Source of the DNA: JBKPDV01 sp046728075
GTDB lineage: Bacteria; Acidobacteriota; Thermoanaerobaculia; UBA5066; Gp7-AA6
Assembly (NCBI GenBank): GCA_046728075.1
Contig: JBKPDV010000083.1
Location: 1 to 5,972, forward strand
Direction of reading: 5' to 3'
DNA length: 5,972 bases
Under the pieces are notes generated by a model that made no database searches, had not been told where the DNA came from, and saw only the letters and a program-made list of their open reading frames with translations. The translations under genes were made by a program, and so were the position numbers. Shown here piece by piece: positions 1-5,848 of this stretch (within the stretch, counting starts at the first letter, position 1; each line of letters starts with the position of its first letter).

Positions 1-680
1 CGCTCGACCTCACCCTGTCGAACATCTCGGGGGCAAGCAGCACGACACAGCAGGCGCTGGACATCAGCGCGTCGCTCGGAGTCGATCCGACCCTGACAAC
101 GGTCTTCCCCAACACCGGCCTGGGCAATCAGTTGAAGCAGGTCGCCAAGATCATGAAGCTCAATTTGACGGGATCGACGATCAACCTCAACCGGCAGATC
201 TTTTTTACGTCGATCGGGGGATTCGATACCCATCAGAATCAGATTGCCGGCCAGTCTGGCCTGTTTACACAGCTCAATGCCGCGATGACCGCCTTCTACA
301 ATGCGACGGTGGAGCTCGGGATCTCGGATCGGGTCACCACCTTCACGCTGTCGGACTTCGGCAGAACATTTCGACCGTCCGGGACCGGCGGATCCGTAGG
401 CTCGGACCACGCCTGGGCAAACCACCACTTCGTGATGGGGGCGTCGGTGCTGGGCGGAAACTTTTATGGCGTTCCGACGAGCAACGGAACCGTCTACCCG
501 ACGCTTCAACTCTCGGGGCCCGATGACACCGACAGCGCTGGCCGGTGGATTCCCACCGGGGCCGTGGACCAATACGCTGCCACGCTGGCGACCTGGTTGG
601 GTGTCCAGAGCTCGGATATCCCGACGATCTTTCCGCTCATCGGGCGATTCGCAACCCCAAACCTTGGATTCCTCATGTGA
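1..680 (+). CDS. DUF1501 family protein, C-terminal part (5' end outside window)
   Basis: The frame is open from the first complete codon at position 3 to the TGA at 678-680, giving 225 residues. The gene therefore starts upstream of the window; the TTG at 132 is an internal codon. Three blocks typical of DUF1501 proteins are visible: GGFDTHQ (216-236), SDFGRT (351-368) and GSDHAWANHH (399-428). The family is placed near the alkaline phosphatase/sulfatase superfamily. The Asp and His residues in these blocks probably bind metal, but no reaction has been established for most members. Members usually carry an N-terminal export signal, which would lie outside the window. They are often encoded beside DUF1800 proteins; that upstream neighbour cannot be seen here. 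The stop codon overlaps the GTG start of the next gene by four bases (GTGA), so the two are probably translated together. Family membership is well supported; the substrate is unknown. Confidence 0.88.
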   Translation, partial: LDLTLSNISGASSTTQQALDISASLGVDPTLTTVFPNTGLGNQLKQVAKIMKLNLTGSTINLNRQIFFTSIGGFDTHQNQIAGQSGLFTQLNAAMTAFYNATVELGISDRVTTFTLSDFGRTFRPSGTGGSVGSDHAWANHHFVMGASVLGGNFYGVPTSNGTVYPTLQLSGPDDTDSAGRWIPTGAVDQYAATLATWLGVQSSDIPTIFPLIGRFATPNLGFLM

Positions 681-1363
681 TCAGGGACAGGACCAGGCAC
701 ACGATTCGGGGTCGCACTCTCGCCCTGGTGGCAATTCTCGCGGTCGGGGTCGGAACATCGGCATGTTCCGACTCCGAGCGAGGCCGTTTGCCGACGGAGC
801 CTGCCAAGGAGAAGCCGAGCTCGGTCACGGAGGCGGATCTTCCGGCTCGTATGCCGATTGTCCGTGTTCCCCCCCGCGGGACCCCCACGCCGACTCCGAC
901 GCCTCTGGGCTCTCCGACACCGGTTCCGACGTCGACGGCCTTCCCCACCCCCACTGCAACGACGGCGGACCCCACTTCGACCCCGAGCCCGACCCCGACA
1001 CGGACTCCCACTCGCACCCCGACTCCCGGGAACGTGACGATCTCGATCGCATTGCGCGGGATTCCGTGGCAATGGGACTTCTATTCCGTGCCGGGGCAGC
1101 GCGACGGCGGACCAAGCGCCACGCTCCACAAAGGGCAGACCTACTCGATCCAGATCTTCAACGACGCCCCGTCCGACACTCTGGGCCACGCGTTTTCCGG
1201 GATTGCTGCGCTGGGGTTGAGTGGCGGATCAATCGATCCCGGCACCAGCTTCACTCAGACCTTCACGCCCAACACGCTCGGAGACTTTCCCTTTCTCTGC
1301 ACGGAGTCCGGTTGCGGCGTCGGTCACGACAACATGTTGGGAGTCATCCACGTAGTTCCCTGA
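677..1363 (+). CDS. Putative secreted lipoprotein with Thr/Pro linker and CuA-like cupredoxin domain
   Basis: The chosen start is the GTG at 677, which overlaps the DUF1501 stop as GTGA and gives 228 residues. Starts further upstream in this frame lie deep inside the DUF1501 gene. Residues 1-13 are Arg-rich (RDRTRHTIRGR) and 15-26 are hydrophobic. Cys30 in GTSAC is a plausible but degenerate lipobox, with Thr at -3 where Leu is usual. Residues 69-117 form a low-complexity Thr/Pro linker. Residues 118-228 look like a cupredoxin related to cytochrome oxidase subunit II. They include an aromatic WQWDF segment (131-135), His171 in GHAFSG, and a C-terminal cluster of Cys208, Glu210, Cys213, His217 and Met220. 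This resembles the CuA set C-x3-C-x3-H-x2-M but has four residues between the cysteines. No transmembrane helices are seen beyond the signal, so this is not a complete oxidase subunit. The likely role is copper binding or electron transfer outside the membrane; partners are unknown. A mononuclear copper protein is the alternative. Confidence 0.8.
   Translation: MIRDRTRHTIRGRTLALVAILAVGVGTSACSDSERGRLPTEPAKEKPSSVTEADLPARMPIVRVPPRGTPTPTPTPLGSPTPVPTSTAFPTPTATTADPTSTPSPTPTRTPTRTPTPGNVTISIALRGIPWQWDFYSVPGQRDGGPSATLHKGQTYSIQIFNDAPSDTLGHAFSGIAALGLSGGSIDPGTSFTQTFTPNTLGDFPFLCTESGCGVGHDNMLGVIHVVP
881..1027 (+). repeat. Low-complexity Thr/Pro-rich coding repeat (linker of the cupredoxin lipoprotein)
   Basis: This stretch encodes residues 69-117 of the lipoprotein. 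The protein sequence is dominated by TP dipeptides such as TPTPTPTP and TPTRTPTRTPTP. In the DNA, degenerate repeats of ACNCC and CCGAC type produce it. Such linkers are usually extended and flexible, and here would hold the copper domain away from the membrane anchor. Repeats of this kind tend to change length by slippage, so the linker probably varies among relatives. Confidence 0.75.
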
Positions 1364-1402
1364 CGGTCCAGGCTTTCCCCTTCGCACGCGCACGCGCCGC
1401 GG

Positions 1403-1419
1403 GCCCTTCTGCAGAGGGC
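1403..1419 (+). terminator. Weak candidate terminator hairpin after the cupredoxin gene
   Basis: GCCCT at 1403-1407 pairs with AGGGC at 1415-1419, with one further T-G wobble inside and a five-base loop. Only TTT follows. A second small hairpin, CCGC-TGGA-GCGG (1423-1434), lies immediately downstream and competes with it. The position, about 40 bp after the stop, suits the end of the DUF1501-cupredoxin unit, but the stem is short and the T tract poor. The rest of the gap (1364-1507) shows no gene. It becomes less GC-rich from about 1470, where a promoter for the next cluster could lie, but no clear -35/-10 pair was found. Confidence 0.25.
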
Positions 1420-1507
1420 TTTCCGCTGGAGCGGCACCCTGACTGACCGGATAGACAGGAGAATGCCCATTTCCTTCTCAAAACAAAGGGATTAGATTGA
1501 TCAGATT

Positions 1508-2182
1508 GTGGCTGTAACTCGGAAAAAGAAGTCCCCGGTGCCGGGCTCCGCGCTCGTCGCCTTTACCCTGAACGGCGAGCCGGTCGAGGTCTCGTTCGCC
1601 CCCCACAAGACGCTGCTGGAAGTATTGCGGGAGGACTTGAGATTGACGGGGACCAAACACGGCTGCGAGCTCGGAGAATGCGGGACCTGCGCGGTCTTGG
1701 TCGACGGGCAACCCGTTCTCTCCTGCCTCTATCTGGGGCTCGAGTGCGCGGGCCGGCGCGTCGAGTCCGTCGAGGGGATGGCCGGGCCGGAAGGCCTGCA
1801 CCCCCTGCAGAAGGCATTCGCCGATCTCGGGGCGGCACAATGTGGATATTGTACCCCCGGCTTCCTTCTGACCGCGAAGGAGCTGCTCGAGCGCCGCCGG
1901 AGCCCAACCCGGGAAGAAATCGCCCAGGCTCTCGCTGGAAACCTCTGCCGCTGCACCGGCTACATCAAGATCTTCGAGGCCGTGGAGCTCGCGGCCGCCT
2001 GGATGCGCGGCGAAGATGCCGTTCCGACGAAAGAGTCGCTCTACGGCCAGGACTTCGACGAGAGCGGACTGCTGCCCCAACATCCCTCTCCCCCCGGTGG
2101 GGGGAGAGGGCAGGGTGAGGGGGGAGAAGAGAGAGAGTGCCCCTCACCCCGGCCCTCTCCCGCCGGGAGAGGGGGCATATGA
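1508..2182 (+). CDS. Molybdenum hydroxylase small subunit, two [2Fe-2S] clusters (4-hydroxybenzoyl-CoA reductase gamma-like)
   Basis: This is the electron-transfer subunit that passes electrons between the FAD subunit and the molybdenum site. The N-terminal plant-ferredoxin-type domain has Cys53, Cys58, Cys61 and Cys73 (C-x4-C-x2-C-x11-C). The helical second domain has Cys112 and Cys115 (QCGYC) and Cys147 and Cys149 (LCRC), followed by TGY. All eight ligands are present. The start is the GTG at 1508: an in-frame TAG at 1493 rules out a longer start, and GTG 1538 is a shorter alternative. Shine-Dalgarno support is weak; the nearest purine run is AAAGGG at about 1485-1490. Family members are usually about 150-170 residues, whereas this one has 224. 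Residues 193-224 (rich in Gly, Pro, Arg and Glu) are translated entirely from a palindromic DNA repeat and are probably not a functional domain. The stop overlaps the next start as ATGA. The symbols hcrC and hbaB would fit by homology, but the substrate is not certain. Confidence 0.93.
   Translation: MAVTRKKKSPVPGSALVAFTLNGEPVEVSFAPHKTLLEVLREDLRLTGTKHGCELGECGTCAVLVDGQPVLSCLYLGLECAGRRVESVEGMAGPEGLHPLQKAFADLGAAQCGYCTPGFLLTAKELLERRRSPTREEIAQALAGNLCRCTGYIKIFEAVELAAAWMRGEDAVPTKESLYGQDFDESGLLPQHPSPPGGGRGQGEGGEERECPSPRPSPAGRGGI
2084..2173 (+). repeat. REP-like palindromic repeat inside the 3' end of the small-subunit gene
   Basis: Three hairpins lie end to end. The first has a perfect 12-bp stem, CCCTCTCCCCCC (2084-2095) against 2099-2110, around a GGT loop. 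The second pairs GGGTGAGGGG (2113-2122) with CCCCTCACCC (2140-2149) across a 17-base purine-rich loop. The third pairs CCCTCTCCC (2153-2161) with GGGAGAGGG (2165-2173) around GCC. The halves also match each other: GGGAGAGGGC then GGGTGAGGGG on the left (2102-2122) is nearly the reverse complement of 2140-2161. From memory, GGGAGAGGG/GGGTGAGGG palindromes are common between genes in many GC-rich bacteria and resemble REP or MITE-like elements. No transposase gene is nearby. The copy is in frame and adds 32 residues to the small subunit. Confidence 0.88.
2166..2175 (+). promoter_or_regulatory. Ribosome-binding site of the large-subunit gene, supplied by the repeat
   Basis: The purine run GGAGAGGGGG ends three bases before the ATG at 2179. 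GGAG (2166-2169) lies nine bases from the start and GAGG (2169-2172) six, both usable Shine-Dalgarno spacings. Most of the run is the right arm of the third hairpin of the palindromic repeat. Folding of that nine-bp stem would therefore hide the site, while ribosomes translating the small-subunit gene through it would open it. Confidence 0.6.
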
Positions 2183-4605
2183 AGACCCGCATCGTCGGCC
2201 GCCCGTACGCGAAGGTCGACGCGGCGGCCAAGGTCACAGGGCAGACGAAGTTCGCGGACGATCTCTTTCTGCCGCGCATGCTCCACTGCAAGCTGCTGCG
2301 TTCCAAGCTCGCGCACGCCCGAATCCTTCGCGTCGACATCTCGAAGGCGCTCGCGATGCCGGGCGTCCTCGCCGTTGCGACGGGCCGGGATCTGCCGATT
2401 CCGTTCGGCATTCTTCCCGTCTCTCAGGACGAGCACGCGCTCGCTCCGGACAAGGTCCGCTACGTGGGAGATCCGGTCGCGGCCGTGGCCGCGGTGGACG
2501 AGGACACGGCCTTCGACGCGCTCGACGCGATCCAGGTCGAGTACGAGCCTCTGCGCCCGATCGGCTCGATCGAAGGCGCGGTGAATCTGCCGGAGCCGCG
2601 GATCCACGACTACGGCGACGGAGGCAACTTCCACAAGCTCGTCGCGATGGAGTTCGGGCACCTGGAAGAGGGATTCGCGCGGGCGGACCGGATCTATGAG
2701 GACCTCTTCTTCTACGAAGGAAACACGCACCTTCCCATAGAGCAGCACGCGGCGGTCGCCGATTTCGGGCCCGACGGCAAGCTGACCGTCTGGTCGGCGA
2801 CGCAGACGCCGCACTACGTGCACCGGGCGTTGGCCAAAGTGCTCGAGATGCCGGCGGCGCGCATCCGCGTGATCGCAACCCCCAACGGCGGCGGCTTCGG
2901 AGGCAAGTCCGATCCGTTCAACCACGAGATCGTCGTGGCGCATCTCTCGCGCGTCACGGGGAGGCCCGTGAAGATCTGCCTGACCCGCGAGGAAGTCTTC
3001 TACTGCCACCGCGGTCGGCATCCCACGCTGATGAAGGTCAAGACCGGCGTGAAGAAGGACGGATCGATTACGGCGATGCACTTCCAGACGGCGCTCGACG
3101 GCGGCGGCTACGGGTCTTACGGCGTGGCTTCGACGTACTACACCGGCGCCCTGCAGACGGTGACTTACAAGGTACCCGCGTATCGATTCGACGGAGCCCG
3201 TGTCTTTACCAACAAGCCTCCGTGCGGTCCCAAGCGCGGGCACGGCACGCCTCAGCCGCGCTGGGCGCTCGAGGTCCAGCTCGACAAGATCGCGTGCGAT
3301 CTGGGTCTCGATCCGGCGGCGATGCGCCGGGAGCATCTGCAGCCCGGCAACTCCCTGACCGCGAACTTCCTGCGCATCGGGTCGATGGGATTGGGACCCT
3401 GCATCGACAAGGTCGTTGGCGCATCCGGCTGGAGGCAGCGCCGCGGAAAACTACCGGAAGGGCGGGGACTCGGAATGGCCTGCTCCTCCTACATCTGCGG
3501 AGCCGGGCTTCCGATCTACTGGAACGCGATGCCGCAGTCGGGGGTCCAGCTCAAGCTCGACCGCAGCGGGGGAGTGACCATCTTCTGCGGGTCGACGGAG
3601 ATCGGGCAGGGCAGCGACTCGATTCTCGCCTACATCGTCGCGGAGGTCCTGGGGATCGACCCCTTCGACATCCGCGTCGTCACGGGCGACACCGACCTGA
3701 CGCCCGTGGATCTGGGCTCCTATTCCTCGCGCGTCACTCTCATGACCGGCAACGCCGCTCTGCAGGCCGCCGAGCGCGCCCGGGAGCTCCTCGTCGAGGC
3801 GGCAGCCGCGAAGCTTTCGATTCCCGGCGTTCGTGTCGCCTTCGCGGACGGGCGGGTCTTCGACGTGGAGGAGCCGGAGAAGGGAATGCCGTTCGCCGAC
3901 GCGGTCGTCGCCGCGGAATCCAAATTCGGCACACTCGGCACCGTCGGCTCCTATAGTCCGCCGCCCTCCCCCGGGCGCTACCGCGGAGCGGGCGTTGGTC
4001 CTTCACCGGCCTACTCCTATTCCGCCGCGGTCGCGGAAGTCGAGATCGATCCGGAGACGGGGATCTATCGAGTTCCGAAGATCTGGATCGCGCACGACGT
4101 CGGCAAGTGCATCAACCCGGCGCTCGTCGTCGGCCAGGTGGAAGGCTCGATCTACATGGGGCTCGGCGAAGTGATGATGGAGGAGATGGCCTATCGCGAT
4201 GATGTCCCCGGGAATCTCGTCCACAAGTTCCCCTCGCTTCTCGAATACAAGAGCCCGACTACGCTCGAGATGTGCGAAGTCGAGACGTTCCTTATCGAAG
4301 ACCCGGATCCCAACGGCCCCTTCGGAGCCAAGGAGGTCGGGCAGGGCCCGCTGCTGCCCGTGCCGCCGGCCGTCGCCAACGCGATCTTCGACGCCGTCGG
4401 CGTGCGCATCGACGAGGTTCCGGCCACGCCCGAGAAGATCCGGCAGGCGCTTCGATCGAAGACCCAGGGAAAACCGGCCCGCTACGGCCCGACGAAATTT
4501 CCGCACATCCCCTATCCGGAGCCGATCCACGTCCCGACTCCCGAAGAGGGAGGAGACGGACGGGCGGTGGACGCAGTTGCTACAGGAGCAGGAGGCGTGC
4601 GGTGA
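2179..4605 (+). CDS. Molybdenum hydroxylase large subunit, molybdopterin-binding (4-hydroxybenzoyl-CoA reductase alpha-like)
   Basis: This is the catalytic subunit that binds the molybdopterin cofactor and the substrate. The start is the ATG at 2179, which overlaps the upstream stop as ATGA. A longer frame from GTG 2137 would only add repeat-encoded residues. The product has 808 residues. The order is an N-terminal a/b hammerhead domain (about 18-125), the first cofactor-binding domain (about 135-370) and the second (about 395-755). Signatures include EGNTHLPIEQH (180-190), GGGFGGK (237-243), PPCGPKRGHGTPQPR (347-361), STEIGQGS (472-479), SYSSRVTLMTGN (514-525) and GPFGAKEVGQGPLLP (about 713-727). 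Several of these closely match 4-hydroxybenzoyl-CoA reductase alpha as I recall it. At the usual catalytic Glu position this protein has Gln722, with Glu719 three residues earlier. A Pro-rich tail of about 47 residues follows the normal family end. The symbols hcrA and hbaC would fit by family; another aromatic or heteroaromatic substrate is possible. Confidence 0.94.
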   Translation: MKTRIVGRPYAKVDAAAKVTGQTKFADDLFLPRMLHCKLLRSKLAHARILRVDISKALAMPGVLAVATGRDLPIPFGILPVSQDEHALAPDKVRYVGDPVAAVAAVDEDTAFDALDAIQVEYEPLRPIGSIEGAVNLPEPRIHDYGDGGNFHKLVAMEFGHLEEGFARADRIYEDLFFYEGNTHLPIEQHAAVADFGPDGKLTVWSATQTPHYVHRALAKVLEMPAARIRVIATPNGGGFGGKSDPFNHEIVVAHLSRVTGRPVKICLTREEVFYCHRGRHPTLMKVKTGVKKDGSITAMHFQTALDGGGYGSYGVASTYYTGALQTVTYKVPAYRFDGARVFTNKPPCGPKRGHGTPQPRWALEVQLDKIACDLGLDPAAMRREHLQPGNSLTANFLRIGSMGLGPCIDKVVGASGWRQRRGKLPEGRGLGMACSSYICGAGLPIYWNAMPQSGVQLKLDRSGGVTIFCGSTEIGQGSDSILAYIVAEVLGIDPFDIRVVTGDTDLTPVDLGSYSSRVTLMTGNAALQAAERARELLVEAAAAKLSIPGVRVAFADGRVFDVEEPEKGMPFADAVVAAESKFGTLGTVGSYSPPPSPGRYRGAGVGPSPAYSYSAAVAEVEIDPETGIYRVPKIWIAHDVGKCINPALVVGQVEGSIYMGLGEVMMEEMAYRDDVPGNLVHKFPSLLEYKSPTTLEMCEVETFLIEDPDPNGPFGAKEVGQGPLLPVPPAVANAIFDAVGVRIDEVPATPEKIRQALRSKTQGKPARYGPTKFPHIPYPEPIHVPTPEEGGDGRAVDAVATGAGGVR

Positions 4606-4611
4606 GGGGCG

Positions 4612-4703
4612 GGCGAAGAGCGAAGGCCGAAGGGCGAACGGCGAATGCCATCGACTTTCCTTCCATCTCTTCGCCTTTCGCCTTTCGCCTTTCGCCTTCC
4701 GCC
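4612..4703 (+). repeat. Heptamer-based inverted repeat between large- and FAD-subunit genes
   Basis: The left arm (4612-4646) is five consecutive heptamers: GGCGAAG, AGCGAAG, GCCGAAG, GGCGAAC, GGCGAAT. The right arm (4669-4703) is five more: CTTCGCC, three copies of TTTCGCC, and TTCCGCC. The right arm is the reverse complement of the left at 27 of 35 positions, and several remaining positions could form G-U pairs in RNA. The loop is 22 bases (4647-4668). The element fills most of the 112-bp gap and would make a long hairpin in the transcript. The reading frames crossing it, giving peptides of FAFRLSPFAFRL type, look like repeat artefacts rather than protein. From memory, similar GGCGAAA/TTTCGCC repeats occur between genes in several GC-rich environmental genomes; this needs a database check. 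Confidence 0.85.
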
Positions 4704-4717
4704 TGGGACCCCACGCC

Positions 4718-5698
4718 ATGATGCGCCTGCCGCGATTCCGTTACTGGATGCCGAAGACGGCGGCGGAAGCCGTGCGCATCAAGGGGGAGTCCGGGCCGGA
4801 GGGAGCGTACGTTGCCGGAGGAACGGACCTCTACCCGAACATGAAGCGCCGGCAACAGACTCCCAAAGAAGTCATCGGCCTCTCGCGAGTCCGTGGCCTC
4901 GGCCGAGTGCGCTTCTCCAAAGACGGTGTGTCGATCGGAGCCTCGGCGCTGCTGTCGGCGCTCGAGACTGACCGGCGCATTCGCCGCGGTTATCCCGCCC
5001 TCGCCCACGCGATCGCCGAGATCTCGACTCCGCCTCTGCGCAACATGGGCACTCTCGGCGGAAATCTCCTCCTCGATACCCGCTGCAATTACTACGACCA
5101 GAACTACGAGTGGCGGCAGGCGATCCACTTCTGCATGAAGAAGGACGGAGACATCTGCTGGGTGGCGCCCGGCTCTCCCAAGTGCCTCGCGGTCCAGTCG
5201 GCCGACTCCGTGCCCATCCTGATCGCTCTGGAGGCGCGAGCCGTTCTCGTTTCCGCTCGCGGAGAGAGAGAGGTTCCAGTCGAGTCTCTCTATCAGAACG
5301 ACGGCATCCAGTATCTGACCAAGTCACCCGACGAGCTGCTGACCGAGATCCGTCTCTCGCCTCCGGACGGCTGGCGGGCCTCCTACAAGAAGCTGCGCCG
5401 CCGCGGGTCGTTTGACTTTCCGGTGCTCGGCGTCGGAGCCGCAATCCGGCGTGAGGGGGATCAGGTCACGCAAGCCCGCCTGGTGCTGGGAGGCGTCGCC
5501 TCCGCTCCGGTGCGACTCACGCGCTCCGAGGAGATTCTCGCAGGACGGCCTCTGGATGAGGACGCCATAGCCGAAGCCGCCGACGCCGCCTCCGGGCCCG
5601 CGAAGCCCATGGACAACACGGACTTCTCGTTTCTCTGGCGCAAGGAGATGGTCAAGCGGTTCGTTGCAGCTGCACTCCGTGAAATTCAAATGCAGTGA
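4718..5698 (+). CDS. Molybdenum hydroxylase FAD subunit with extra [4Fe-4S] insertion (4-hydroxybenzoyl-CoA reductase beta-like)
   Basis: This subunit binds FAD and takes part in electron exchange with ferredoxin. The start is the ATG at 4718; ATG 4721 follows at once and is equally possible. The open frame reaches further upstream, but only through the repeat and a shadow of the large-subunit gene. The product has 326 residues, close to the roughly 324 recalled for Thauera HcrB. FAD-binding segments are AGGTDLYPNMKR (33-44) and RNMGTLGGNL (108-117). Right after them, Cys123, Cys139, Cys147 and Cys156 form the insertion that holds a [4Fe-4S] cluster in 4-hydroxybenzoyl-CoA reductase. The spacings of 16, 8 and 9 equal those I recall for HcrB. 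Ordinary xanthine dehydrogenases and CO dehydrogenases lack this insertion. A CO-dehydrogenase-type flavoprotein C-terminal domain covers about 216-323. Only a weak GGGA (4705-4708) precedes the start, probably because the repeat occupies the leader. The symbols hcrB and hbaD would fit by family. Confidence 0.93.
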   Translation: MMRLPRFRYWMPKTAAEAVRIKGESGPEGAYVAGGTDLYPNMKRRQQTPKEVIGLSRVRGLGRVRFSKDGVSIGASALLSALETDRRIRRGYPALAHAIAEISTPPLRNMGTLGGNLLLDTRCNYYDQNYEWRQAIHFCMKKDGDICWVAPGSPKCLAVQSADSVPILIALEARAVLVSARGEREVPVESLYQNDGIQYLTKSPDELLTEIRLSPPDGWRASYKKLRRRGSFDFPVLGVGAAIRREGDQVTQARLVLGGVASAPVRLTRSEEILAGRPLDEDAIAEAADAASGPAKPMDNTDFSFLWRKEMVKRFVAAALREIQMQ

Positions 5699-5810
5699 CG
5701 GGAAGAGTCAGAACGGAACGAGAGCCGAAATAGAAATCGAGTTTGCAGGATGCATATCGGAATCGCGCGGAAAGCCCGCCCGGAGTCGTCGGCATTTCCC
5801 TTGGAGGTAC

Positions 5811-5848
5811 GCGCCGGCCGGCCGCGAACAGAACACACCGGCCGGCGC
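5811..5848 (+). terminator. Strong GC hairpin downstream of the cluster, possible terminator
   Basis: GCGCCGGCCGG (5811-5821) pairs perfectly with CCGGCCGGCGC (5838-5848), an 11-bp all-GC stem with a 16-base loop. It lies 112 bp after the FAD-subunit stop. The nearest T run (TTTT, 5865-5868) is 16 bases beyond the stem, so this is not a textbook intrinsic terminator on the + strand. There is no T run on the - strand side either. It could instead protect the transcript end or be another palindromic repeat. Apart from this hairpin, 5699-5972 shows no gene I can support; short frames there lack recognisable sequence or ribosome-binding sites. Confidence 0.35.

Noticed and set aside
677..1363. 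Genuine cytochrome c oxidase subunit II
   Set aside because: The two-helix membrane anchor is missing, the CuA cysteine spacing differs, and no other oxidase subunit gene is adjacent.
466..1446. 326-codon + strand frame spanning the DUF1501 and cupredoxin genes
   Set aside because: It runs across two genes in the wrong frame. Its composition is Arg, Ser, Asp and His-rich low complexity from the Thr/Pro-coding DNA read out of frame.
2084..2173. CRISPR array or tRNA-like cloverleaf
   Set aside because: The three hairpins superficially suggest a cloverleaf, but there are no tRNA-invariant bases or anticodon arm, and no regularly spaced direct repeats with unique spacers.
2137..2178. Earlier GTG start for the large subunit
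   Set aside because: The added residues come wholly from the palindromic repeat. ATG 2179 has a good Shine-Dalgarno sequence and the ATGA overlap, and fits the family N-terminus.
2041..3336. 431-codon open frame on the - strand opposite the large-subunit gene
   Set aside because: It is antisense to a clearly conserved coding sequence, is very Arg-rich and has no recognisable domain. Long antisense frames are common in GC-rich genes.
4199..4717. Long N-terminal extension of the FAD-subunit frame
   Set aside because: It overlaps the conserved C-terminus of the large-subunit gene and then the heptamer repeat. The family homology begins at 4718/4721 and the resulting length matches known beta subunits.
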